Source: Phycisphaeraceae bacterium (GTDB taxonomy: Bacteria; Planctomycetota; Phycisphaerae; Phycisphaerales; UBA1924). From it: 64,000 nucleotides of DNA. Position numbers and translations under genes: made by a program. Within the stretch, counting starts at the first letter, position 1. Each line of letters starts with the position of its first letter. The stretch spans positions 372,001 through 436,000 of the forward strand of contig JACKHE010000002.1 of NCBI GenBank assembly GCA_020639135.1, given 5' to 3'. A model generated the notes under the pieces. That model searched no databases and was not told the DNA's origin. It saw only the letters and a list, made by a program, of their open reading frames with translations. Positions 19,772 through 27,645 of the stretch are shown piece after piece.

Positions 19772-22042
19772 ATGAACCACATCAACCGCTTCCCCGCACT
19801 CGGCGCCGCGATCCTCTGCTCGTGCCTCCTCGGCTGCGAATCCTCGCCCCGCATCGCCGCGAGCAAGGCCCTGCAATCCGTCGGCAGCGTCCAGCGGACA
19901 GACCACGCGGCCGCCGCCTCCGAGGATTTCCTCGCCCGTTACGTCGAGACCGGGGGCTTCCGCCGGGGGACCCCGACCAACATCACCCCGACCCCGGACG
20001 GCGACGCGATCCTGTTCCTCCGCTCGGCCCCCGACAGCCGCGTGCGGAACCTCTACGCCGTTGATCCAGCGACCGGGCAGGAGCGGGTGCTGCTGACGGC
20101 GGAGGACCTTCTTGGCGGCGCCGACGAGGTGCTCACCGACGAGGAGCTCGCCCGCCGCGAGCGGCAGCGCCTCTCGGCGCGCGGGATCGTTACGTACTCC
20201 CTCTCCGAGGACGGCTCCACCCTGCTCGTCCCGCTCTCGGACACGCTCTACCTCGTCGATCGCGCCAGCATGCAGGTGACATCGCTCCGCAGCGACAACG
20301 GCTACCCCATCGATCCCCGGCTCAGTCCTGACGGCGAGTGGATCGCGGCCGTGCGAGACGGCGACCTCTTCATCACCAACACCGACTCCCGCATCGAGCG
20401 CCGGCTGACCACCGGCGCCGGCGGCCCGATCACCCACGGCCTCGCCGAGTTCGTCGCGCAGGAAGAAATGGACCGCGACCGCGGCTACTGGTTCTCGCCC
20501 GACTCCGGGATGATCGCCTACCAGCGCACCGACACCTCGATGGTCGAGACCGCGCGCATCATGGACCCCACCAACCCCACGGCGCCCCCGCGCGAGTGGC
20601 CCTACCCCAGGGCCGGGACCGACAACGCGCAGGTGACGCTCGGCGTCATCCCGGTCACGGGCGGTTCAACGGTCTGGGTGGACTGGGACCACGATCGCTA
20701 CCCCTACCTGGCCAAGGTCGTCTGGGCGAAGGACGCGCCGCTGACAGTTCTTGTCCAGAACCGCGAGCAGACGGAGGAGATCCTCTACGCCGTCGATCCC
20801 TACACCGGCGACACCACGGAGCTCCTTACCGAGCGCGACCCCGCGTGGGTCAACATCGATCCGCAGATGCCGCGCTGGATCAAGGGCGGCGAGATGTTCC
20901 TCTGGACGACGGAGCGCGAGGGCGCCTGGACGCTGGAGCTGCGCCGCAAGGACGGCGGGCTGATCTCGCGCCTGACCGACCCCGCGTTCGGCTACAGGGG
21001 ATTCATCGACGACGACCCCGCCGCCAACGGTGTCATCATCGCCGCCAGCGCCGACCCGCTGGACCGCCACCTCTGGCGCGTCCACCTCGCCCCGACGGCC
21101 GGCCCCCCGAAGCGGCTGACCTTCGAGCCGGGGCAACACAGCGCGGTCTTCGCCGGCGACGGTTCGTGCTGGGTCCACACCGTCACGGGCCTCGACCGCA
21201 CGACCCAGAGGCTCATCAAGGACGCCAAGGGGCTTGTCAGGGGCGAGATCCGATCCCTCGCCGAGGACCCGGGGCTCGAGATCCACGACGAGTTCCACGC
21301 CGTCGGCCCCAGGGCAATCCGTGCGCACATCCTCTACCCGGAGTCTTTCGACGAATCCCGCAGCTACCCTGTCATCGTCAGCGTGTACGGCGGGCCTCAC
21401 GTCCAGATGGTCACCCGGGGCGCCGCGCGGAGCGAGTTGCTCGACCAGTGGATCGCCAACCAGGGATACCTCGTCGTTTCCTTCGACGGCCGGGGCACGC
21501 CCAATCGTGGGCGCGACTGGGAGCGCGCGATCAAATACGACCTCATCACGATCCCTCTCGAGGATCAGGTCGAGGCGCTGCGCGCCCTGGCGCAGTCCGT
21601 GCCCCAGATAGACCTGGGCCGCGTGGGGATCACCGGCTGGTCCTTCGGCGGCTATTTCTCGGCGCACACGATCCTCCAGCGCCCGGACGTCTTCCACGCC
21701 GCGGTGATCGGCGCGCCCGTCGCCGACTGGCGCGACTACGACACGCACTACACCGAGCGTTACATGGGCCTGCCCGACGCCAACCCGATCGGCTACGACC
21801 ACGCCAACGTCCTGACTCATGCGCACCGCGTGGACCGGCCGATCCTGATCTTCCACGGCACCGCCGACGACAACGTGTACTTCACGAACTCCCTCAAGCT
21901 CTCCGACGCCCTGACCAGGGCGGGGCAGGAGCACGAGTTCATCCCGCTGTCCGGGCAGACGCACCGGGTGTCCGACCAGACGCTCCAGCTGCGCCAGCGG
22001 CAACGGATGATGTCGTTCTTCAACGAGGCGCTGCGTCCCTGA
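19772..22042 (+). CDS. Dipeptidyl-peptidase IV-like lipoprotein (S9 family)
   Basis: This 756-residue protein starts with a lipoprotein signal, LLGC at residues 19-22, so it is anchored in a membrane facing outward. Residues about 60-480 form the beta-propeller of the DPP-IV N-terminal family, with the acidic helix HGLAEFVAQEEMDR that binds the substrate N-terminus. The alpha/beta-hydrolase domain carries GWSFGG (Ser 624), GTADDN (Asp 699) and QTHRVSD (His 731), the complete catalytic triad. DPP-IV removes X-Pro or X-Ala dipeptides. It converges on psuG with 6 bases between stops and is divergent from the peptide transporter. Confidence 0.93.
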   Translation: MNHINRFPALGAAILCSCLLGCESSPRIAASKALQSVGSVQRTDHAAAASEDFLARYVETGGFRRGTPTNITPTPDGDAILFLRSAPDSRVRNLYAVDPATGQERVLLTAEDLLGGADEVLTDEELARRERQRLSARGIVTYSLSEDGSTLLVPLSDTLYLVDRASMQVTSLRSDNGYPIDPRLSPDGEWIAAVRDGDLFITNTDSRIERRLTTGAGGPITHGLAEFVAQEEMDRDRGYWFSPDSGMIAYQRTDTSMVETARIMDPTNPTAPPREWPYPRAGTDNAQVTLGVIPVTGGSTVWVDWDHDRYPYLAKVVWAKDAPLTVLVQNREQTEEILYAVDPYTGDTTELLTERDPAWVNIDPQMPRWIKGGEMFLWTTEREGAWTLELRRKDGGLISRLTDPAFGYRGFIDDDPAANGVIIAASADPLDRHLWRVHLAPTAGPPKRLTFEPGQHSAVFAGDGSCWVHTVTGLDRTTQRLIKDAKGLVRGEIRSLAEDPGLEIHDEFHAVGPRAIRAHILYPESFDESRSYPVIVSVYGGPHVQMVTRGAARSELLDQWIANQGYLVVSFDGRGTPNRGRDWERAIKYDLITIPLEDQVEALRALAQSVPQIDLGRVGITGWSFGGYFSAHTILQRPDVFHAAVIGAPVADWRDYDTHYTERYMGLPDANPIGYDHANVLTHAHRVDRPILIFHGTADDNVYFTNSLKLSDALTRAGQEHEFIPLSGQTHRVSDQTLQLRQRQRMMSFFNEALRP

Positions 22043-22048
22043 GCGGGT

Positions 22049-22930
22049 TCAGAGCCGGGACGCAATCTGCGCCGCGAGCCTCGCGTTGGATTCGACCAGC
22101 GCCAGGTTCGAGCGCAGCGTCTCGCCGTCGCTCAGCTCGTGCAGCCGCGCCAGCGCGAAGGGTGTGACGTCGCGGCCCGTGACGCCGCGCTCCTGCGCCT
22201 CGGTCATCGCCTGCTGCAGCCACTTCGAGAAGCGGTCCTCGGCGATCTCGTCCGCCTCGGGGACGGGGTTGGCGACGACGATCCCCCGCCCCGTGCGGTG
22301 CAGCTCGAAGCAGACGAACTCCGCGAGCTCCGCGGGATCGTCCATCCGCGCGTCCACCCCGGCTTCGGATCCCCGGATGTAGAACGCCGGGAACGCGTCG
22401 GTGCGGAACCCGACGACCGGGATCCCGAGCGTCTCCAGCGCCTCGCGCGTCGCGACGACGTCCAGCAGTGACTTCACGCCGCTCGTGACGACCGCGACCG
22501 GAAACCTCGACAGTGCGAGCAGGTCGGAGCTGACATCCAGGTGCTTGCCGTAATCGCGGTGCACGCCGCCGATCCCGCCGGTGGCGAAGAGCGCGATGTC
22601 CGCCGCAGTGGCGATCTCGATGGTCGTGCTGACCGTCGTCGCGCCGTGGCGCCCGGCGTTCATGATCAGGCCGAGGTTGGAGGTGTTGACCTTGGGCACG
22701 TCCGGCGATTCGAGCAGCGCCGTCAGCTCCTCTGGCGTCATCCCGGCGGTCGGGATGCCGCCGATGACCCCGATTGTCGCGGGCCAGGCCTTCTCCTGAC
22801 GGATGATCGCTTCCAGCCGTTCGGCCAGGGGGAGCGCCGAATCGGAGGGCACCCCATGCGCCAGCAGCGTCGTCTCCAGCGCCACGCTCCGGCGGCCCCG
22901 CGCCCGGTTGTTCACCTGCCTCCGCTCCAT
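22049..22930 (-). CDS. psuG: Pseudouridine-5'-phosphate glycosidase
   Basis: PsuG reversibly cleaves pseudouridine 5'-phosphate to uracil and ribose 5-phosphate, a step in salvage of RNA-derived pseudouridine. The 293-residue protein has the family opening VALETTLLAHGVP, then PATIGVIGGIPTAGM, the conserved TTVSTTIEIATAADIALFATGGIGGVHRD block split over residues about 90-120, and SDLLALSRFPVAVVTSGVKSLLD. A GTG five codons in is another possible start. No psuK kinase is next to it. The uracil released could feed the uracil-degradation cluster at 57-64 kb, though that link is inference. Confidence 0.95.
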   Translation of the reverse strand: MERRQVNNRARGRRSVALETTLLAHGVPSDSALPLAERLEAIIRQEKAWPATIGVIGGIPTAGMTPEELTALLESPDVPKVNTSNLGLIMNAGRHGATTVSTTIEIATAADIALFATGGIGGVHRDYGKHLDVSSDLLALSRFPVAVVTSGVKSLLDVVATREALETLGIPVVGFRTDAFPAFYIRGSEAGVDARMDDPAELAEFVCFELHRTGRGIVVANPVPEADEIAEDRFSKWLQQAMTEAQERGVTGRDVTPFALARLHELSDGETLRSNLALVESNARLAAQIASRL

Positions 22931-23059
22931 GGGATCATGGTATCTCCGGCGGCCTCCCTGGGTTCTCGGACGAAACCCCGCCGGGAACGGATTTCTCTTG
23001 CCAGAGTGGGCCGGGTGTGGTCGAATTGCACGTCGGAACCTCCGAGGAATCACCCTGAG

Positions 23060-24175
23060 ATGCACCGGCTCTGGCTCATCCCGCTCGTGATCGGCGCCGC
23101 TTCGCCCGCAATGGGCGGCGACCTCACCCCGCCCCCGGGTCCGGTCGCGCCGACCATGAAGACACTCGACGAGGTCGAGCCGCGGATCAACGTCAATGCG
23201 CTGCCCGCCGGCGTGGACGCCGTCCACCTGATAGACCAGCCGGGCTCGTACACCCTAACCGCCAATGTCACAGGGCAGGCCGGCAAGAACGGGATCCGCA
23301 TCGCCGCCGACAACGTCACCCTCGATTGCAACGGCTTCCACATCGAGGGCGTCCCCGGCTCGGACCACGGCGTCGTCGTGGGGAGCTTCGAGGGCCTGAC
23401 CCTCCGCAACGGGACGATCACCGGTTTCGGCATGCGGGGCGTCGAGGCCGCCTCGGCCAGGTCCTCGATCTACGACACGCTCATCGTCCGCGGCTGCGGC
23501 GACAAGGGCATCGCCGGCGGGTTCGACTCCGTCATCCGGGGCTGTGTCGCCAGCGGCAACTCCGGCGACGGGATCTTCACCAATACCGGCGCCCTCGTCG
23601 AGCGATGCGTCTCCAACGGCAACGGAGGCGACGGCTTCGACCTGAGCGTTGGCTGCGCCGTCATCGACTGCGTCGCAGACGACAACGCCGACAGCGGCTT
23701 CTTTCTCATCCAGCACGACAACGTCAGCCGCTGCACAGCCCGCAATAACGGCGCCCACGGCCTCCAGAGCGGCGCCGGGTCCACCATCCGGGACTCCCTC
23801 TTCCGCAACAACGACGACCACGGCATCCGGGTCACCACCGCCTGCGAGATCACCGGCAACCACTGCGACGAGAACATCGGTCCCGGCATCCGCGTGGACG
23901 GCGCCTGCCTCGTTCGGGGCAACTTCTGCAAGAGCAACGGCTTCATCACCGGCGACGCCGCGGGCATCCTCGTCGAGGGCGTCTCGAACACCATCACCGG
24001 CAACACCGTCACCGCCAACGACCGGGGCGTCGAGATCACCGGGACCGACAACGTCGTCACCTCCAACACCGCGATCGCCAACACGACCAACTTCGACATC
24101 CTCCCCGGCAACGACGCCGCGCCGATCACAACCGCCGCTGCCGCGACCAGCCCGCTGGCCAACATCGAGCACTGA
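23060..24175 (+). CDS. Secreted right-handed parallel beta-helix protein
   Basis: A signal peptide is visible at residues 1-18 (ending SPAMG). From about residue 70 the protein is built of short repeats with N-x-G-x-G-I pattern, such as SGNSGDGIFT, NGNGGDGFDLS and RNNDDHGIRVT, diagnostic of a right-handed parallel beta-helix as in pectate lyase-like and NosD/CASH proteins. The first coils contain NVTLDCNGFHIEG and GLTLRNGTITGFG, common in this class. No catalytic residues can be assigned. With 371 residues and no anchor it is probably secreted. It is divergent from psuG and followed 50 bases later by an ABC transporter gene. Confidence 0.85.
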   Translation: MHRLWLIPLVIGAASPAMGGDLTPPPGPVAPTMKTLDEVEPRINVNALPAGVDAVHLIDQPGSYTLTANVTGQAGKNGIRIAADNVTLDCNGFHIEGVPGSDHGVVVGSFEGLTLRNGTITGFGMRGVEAASARSSIYDTLIVRGCGDKGIAGGFDSVIRGCVASGNSGDGIFTNTGALVERCVSNGNGGDGFDLSVGCAVIDCVADDNADSGFFLIQHDNVSRCTARNNGAHGLQSGAGSTIRDSLFRNNDDHGIRVTTACEITGNHCDENIGPGIRVDGACLVRGNFCKSNGFITGDAAGILVEGVSNTITGNTVTANDRGVEITGTDNVVTSNTAIANTTNFDILPGNDAAPITTAAAATSPLANIEH

Positions 24176-24225
24176 CCGCCGAATCCGGCTTTGACAGCGA
24201 TCAGGCCCCGGGCCATGATCACCGC

Positions 24226-25080
24226 GTGCCCACGCTCACCCTCGACAGCCTCTGCAAGTCATTCGGATCCCTCCGAGCGGTGGACGGCGTTTCGCTGGAG
24301 ATCCGACCCGGTGAGTGCTTCGGCCTGCTCGGCCCCAACGGCGCCGGCAAGTCCACCACCATCGCGATGATCATGGGCGTTCTCCGCCCCGACAGCGGCA
24401 GCGTCACCCTCGAAGGCGCCGGCGACACCAGCGCCGCGCAGGCCAGGCGCGCCATCGGACTCGCCCCCCAGGCGCTGGCCCTCTATGACGAGCTCAGCGC
24501 GCAGGAGAACCTCGAGTTCTTCGGCCGCCTCTACGGCGTCACCGGCGCCGCGCTGAACAAGCGCGTGGACGAGCTCCTCCGTTTTGTGGACCTCCACGAC
24601 CGCCGCAGGAGCCGCGTCAAGACCTACTCGGGCGGCATGAAACGCCGGCTGAACCTCGCCGCCGGGCTCGTGCACGATCCGGACATCCTCCTGTGCGATG
24701 AGCCGACCGTCGGCGTCGATCCCCAGTCGCGCAACGCCATCTTCGACATCGTCGAATCCCTCAAGGCCGGCGGAAAGACCGTGCTCTACACCACGCACTA
24801 CATGGAGGAGGCCCAGCGGCTGTGCGACCGCGTCGCCATCATCGACCACGGGCGCATCCTCGCCATCGACCGCGTTGATTCTCTCATCCGCGACCACGGC
24901 GGGCAGTCCGAGGTCGTCTTCACCAGGCGTGGCCACACAGAAATCACCGAGCGCACCGACGAGCCCCTGGCGACCATCCGCACGATCGTCGCCCACGACG
25001 ACATCGAGAGGCTGCACATCCGCCGCCCGTCGCTCGAGGCGGTCTTCCTCAACCTCACCGGCCGGACGCTCCGCGACTGA
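24226..25080 (+). CDS. ABC transporter ATP-binding protein (exporter, NatA-like)
   Basis: The ATPase of an ABC-2 type exporter, starting at GTG and 284 residues long. Motifs seen: Walker A LLGPNGAGKSTT near residue 40, Q-loop GLAPQALALYDELSAQENL, signature YSGGMKRRLNLA, Walker B ILLCDEPTVGVDP and the switch histidine in LYTTHYMEEA. The C-terminal 60 residues hold the DrrA/NatA-type extension ending LEAVFLNLTGRTLRD. The permease begins 21 bases downstream, so the two genes form one unit. The substrate cannot be told; exporters of this class move sodium, drugs or lipids. Confidence 0.95.
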   Translation: MPTLTLDSLCKSFGSLRAVDGVSLEIRPGECFGLLGPNGAGKSTTIAMIMGVLRPDSGSVTLEGAGDTSAAQARRAIGLAPQALALYDELSAQENLEFFGRLYGVTGAALNKRVDELLRFVDLHDRRRSRVKTYSGGMKRRLNLAAGLVHDPDILLCDEPTVGVDPQSRNAIFDIVESLKAGGKTVLYTTHYMEEAQRLCDRVAIIDHGRILAIDRVDSLIRDHGGQSEVVFTRRGHTEITERTDEPLATIRTIVAHDDIERLHIRRPSLEAVFLNLTGRTLRD

Positions 25081-25101
25081 ACCGCGGGGGAGACCTCCAC
25101 G

Positions 25102-26412
25102 ATGAACCCGATCCTGGCGATGGCGAAGAAGGACCTGACATACCTGGTCCGCGACAGGACCGGGTTCTTCTTCGTCTTCGCCTTCCCGGTCATCTTCGCG
25201 GTCTTCTTCGGCCTGATCTTCTCCGGCATGGGCGGTGAATCCAGCGGCATCAAGGTCGTCGTCGTCGATCTCGACAACTCCGAGGGCTCGAAGGCGTTCG
25301 CCGAGCAGCTCCGCGGCAGCGAATCGCTGCGCGTCATCCCTTTCGCGGAAGATCCCGACAACGATCTCTCGCTGACCGAGCGCGCCGCCAGAGCGGTCCG
25401 CAACGGGACCGTCGCCGCATACATCCAGCTCGAACCCGGTTTTGGCGAGTCGCAGGCCAGCATGTTCCAGGGCGAGTCCGCCACCATCACGATCGGCGCA
25501 GATCCATCACGCAGCGCCGAGTCCGGCATGCTCGAGGGCATCGTCGCCGAGAAGGCGTACAGCGAGATGTCCCGGATGTTCAGCGACCCCGACCTGATGC
25601 GCGACCAGTCCCGCAAGGCGCTCGAGAGCGTCCGGGCCAACGCGAGCCCCGCCGTCAGGATGGTCATGGTCCCGTTCCTCTCCAGTCTCGATCAGTTCGC
25701 CGACGGGCTCGAATCCCTCGAGTCCGAGGGCGATGATTCGGGCGGCGGTGGCGGTGGGTTCAACCCCGTGACGATCAACCACGCCGACGTCCTCAAGGAC
25801 AGCGAACACGAGTTCAGCGCCTTCGAGCTCTCCTTCCCGCAGGGGCTCGTCTGGGGGCTGATGAGCGCCGCGTTCACCTTCGGCCTCTCCTTCGTCATCG
25901 AGCGCACCCGGGGCACGCTCCTCCGCCTGCGCATCGCGCCGGTCCCTACCGGCGCCATCCTCGCCGGCAAATCGCTCGCCTGCTTCACGCTGCTCGTCGC
26001 GCTCTCGTCGGCGATGCTCGCCTTCGGCGCCGTCGCGTTCGACGTCCGGCCCGACTCTGTCGCGCATCTGGCGATGGCGATCGTCGCGATCGGCTGCTGC
26101 TGGGTCGGCGTCATGATGCTCATCGCCGTCTCGGGAAAGACCGAGGCCGCGGTGGGGGGGATCGGCTGGGCGATCCTGATGCTCATGGCGATGATCGGCG
26201 GCGGCATGATCCCCCGCCCCTTCATGCCCTCGTGGATGGAGACCGTCGGCGTCATCAGCCCCGTACGCTGGTCCCTCCAGGCCTTGGAGGGCGCCCTCTG
26301 GAGGGGCTATTCGACGACCGAGATGCTCACGCCATGCGCTGTGCTGGCGGGGATCGGTCTCCTCGGTTTCCTCTGCGGCGCCCGGCTCTTCGACTGGTCA
26401 GCCGCCGAATGA
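25102..26412 (+). CDS. ABC-2 type permease (NatB/YhgE-like)
   Basis: Membrane partner of the ATPase just upstream. The 436-residue protein begins with a cytoplasmic stretch MNPILAMAKKDLTYLVRDRTG and a first membrane helix at about 22-45. An extracytoplasmic region of about 200 residues follows, containing a glycine run and VVVDLDNSEGS. Five further membrane helices lie after residue 245 (LVWGLMSAAFTFGLSFVIE, LACFTLLVALSSAMLAF and others). This one-plus-five arrangement with a large external loop matches the NatB/YhaP family. Short GGGGAG spacing supports the start. A weak stem AGCCGC/GCGGCT (26400-26427) overlaps the stop codon. Confidence 0.92.
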   Translation: MNPILAMAKKDLTYLVRDRTGFFFVFAFPVIFAVFFGLIFSGMGGESSGIKVVVVDLDNSEGSKAFAEQLRGSESLRVIPFAEDPDNDLSLTERAARAVRNGTVAAYIQLEPGFGESQASMFQGESATITIGADPSRSAESGMLEGIVAEKAYSEMSRMFSDPDLMRDQSRKALESVRANASPAVRMVMVPFLSSLDQFADGLESLESEGDDSGGGGGGFNPVTINHADVLKDSEHEFSAFELSFPQGLVWGLMSAAFTFGLSFVIERTRGTLLRLRIAPVPTGAILAGKSLACFTLLVALSSAMLAFGAVAFDVRPDSVAHLAMAIVAIGCCWVGVMMLIAVSGKTEAAVGGIGWAILMLMAMIGGGMIPRPFMPSWMETVGVISPVRWSLQALEGALWRGYSTTEMLTPCAVLAGIGLLGFLCGARLFDWSAAE

Positions 26413-26582
26413 CCGGCGATCGCGGCTATTTCATCCTTTCGTGACATCCCAGAGCCGGATTTCGCTCTGATCCGGAGGCCGATTCCGTTAGTATTGCGTC
26501 TGGATACGCCGCACAACGGGGATCCGCGCGCTTCAATACCAGCGTCAACCGGTTCATCCCGGACGGCTGCGATCGACTGATC

Positions 26583-27224
26583 ATGACTGTTCCACACACC
26601 AGGAATCCCGATCCGCTGACCAACGGCGCGACTGCGAACAACGGCGCCCCCGCGCCCGGCAAGCCGATCGAGGACGGCAACGAGCAGCACATGATCGAGC
26701 TCTACAACGAGCTCCGCGCACTGGCCGCCCGGCACATGGTCAACGAGCCGGGGGGGCACACCCTCCAGGCCACCGCGCTTGTTCACGAGGCGTACCTCAG
26801 GCTCAACAAGAACCCCGATTCCCGATGGGATTCCCCGGGGCACTTCTACGCCGCCGCGGCCACCGCCATGCGCCGAATCCTCATCGAACGCGCCCGCCGC
26901 TACGCCGGCCCGAAGCGCGGCGGGGGCCGGAAGCGCCTCATGCTCGAAGCGTGCGACCTGACCTTCGACGCCGACCCCAACGACATCCTCGCGCTCGATG
27001 AAGCGCTCAACGACCTCGAAGTGCAGGACCCGAGGACGCACGCGGTGGTGATGCTGCGATTCTTCGCCGGCATGAGCGTCGAGGAGACCGCCAGGCTGCT
27101 CGACTGCTCGCCGAGGACGATCAAGCGGGAGTGGAGCTTCGCTCGGGCGTGGCTGCACCGGGCGATCCACGGCGACGAGCCGGACTCGGGTGAGACCGAC
27201 AACGACGAATCAGACGATTCGTGA
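26583..27224 (+). CDS. ECF-subfamily RNA polymerase sigma factor (planctomycete type)
   Basis: The 213-residue protein has a disordered N-terminus of about 35 residues, a region 2 with ELRALAARHM, then LQATALVHEAYLRL and ATAMRRILIERARRYAG. It lacks a region 3 and has a region 4 with FAGMSVEETARLLDCSPRTIKREWSFARAWLHRAI. These are the hallmarks of the Sigma70_ECF (PF07638) family, expanded in planctomycetes. Members are often controlled by Ser/Thr kinases or C-terminal extensions. No anti-sigma factor or kinase is adjacent, so its signal is unknown. The acidic end DSGETDNDESDDS is unusual but short. Confidence 0.93.
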   Translation: MTVPHTRNPDPLTNGATANNGAPAPGKPIEDGNEQHMIELYNELRALAARHMVNEPGGHTLQATALVHEAYLRLNKNPDSRWDSPGHFYAAAATAMRRILIERARRYAGPKRGGGRKRLMLEACDLTFDADPNDILALDEALNDLEVQDPRTHAVVMLRFFAGMSVEETARLLDCSPRTIKREWSFARAWLHRAIHGDEPDSGETDNDESDDS

Positions 27225-27274
27225 ATCACCCGTTTGAATCTGCGGCGAACCGGGACCCGCGAAAACAAAAAAAT

Positions 27275-27305
27275 CGGGCTCACCGCCGGAAGGGCGGTAA
27301 GCCCG
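27275..27305 (-). terminator. Rho-independent terminator of the CAU tRNA transcript
   Basis: Read leftward, CGGGCT and ACCGCC pair back through a GGAAG-type loop (stem CGGGCT/AGCCCG plus ACCGCC/GGCGGT with one mismatch) and are followed by seven U, complementary to the A-run at 27267-27273. It therefore ends leftward transcription that comes from the tRNA side and not the sigma-factor gene. Confidence 0.85.
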
Positions 27306-27540
27306 GAGAAGGATGGCGGGCCGTTCCAGCCTCTCCCTGTGCAAAAGGCCCAGGAAGGGGAGGAGCCTGAAGGGCGCCGACCGTTGGATCGGGGGTGGCA
27401 GCCGGCGCTCTGGCTCGCCACCGCGTAATGCGCACAAGGGGCGGCCCGAGGGCCACAAAAACATTTTTTCTGGTGTCTCCGAACAGACGTGAGCGGATTC
27501 CGTCGCACGTTGGCGGAATCCGGGTCGTCATTCGGCGCAA
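27306..27540 (-). ncRNA. Folded tRNA trailer or small RNA of unknown class
   Basis: About 235 bases between the tRNA and the terminator have no gene but several strong stems: CGGATTCCG/CGGAATCCG (27494-27522), GGTGGC/GCCACC with AGCC/GGCT inside (27394-27422), and a bulged rod around 27320-27375 in which CCTC-CCCT pairs with AGGG-A-GAGG. The stems suggest a separate RNA product processed from the tRNA transcript. I do not recognise 6S, SRP or another known family; the SRP core sequence is absent. Confidence 0.35.
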
Positions 27541-27613
27541 TAGCCCCGGAGGGATTCGAACCCCCGACCTGAACGATTATGAGTCGTTTGCTCTACCGCT
27601 GAGCTACGGGGCC
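27541..27613 (-). tRNA. tRNA with CAU anticodon (elongator Met or Ile2)
   Basis: The cloverleaf reads leftward. The acceptor stem pairs GGCCCCG (27613-27607) with CGGGGCT (27548-27542), with one terminal G-U pair and discriminator A. The anticodon stem AACGA/TCGTT surrounds the loop CTCATAA, giving CAT. The T arm has GGGGGTTCGAATCCC. The anticodon stem lacks the three G-C pairs of the initiator, so it is not fMet. The GGCCCCG acceptor resembles the Ile2 tRNA whose C34 is modified by TilS; sequence alone does not separate Ile2 from elongator Met. CCA is not encoded. Confidence 0.93.
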
Positions 27614-27645
27614 AGGATGTCGGCGGCGCCGACTCCGGCGGCCGC

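Noticed and set aside
27541..27613. Initiator tRNA-fMet
   Set aside because: The anticodon stem AACGA/TCGTT lacks the three consecutive G-C pairs of initiator tRNAs.
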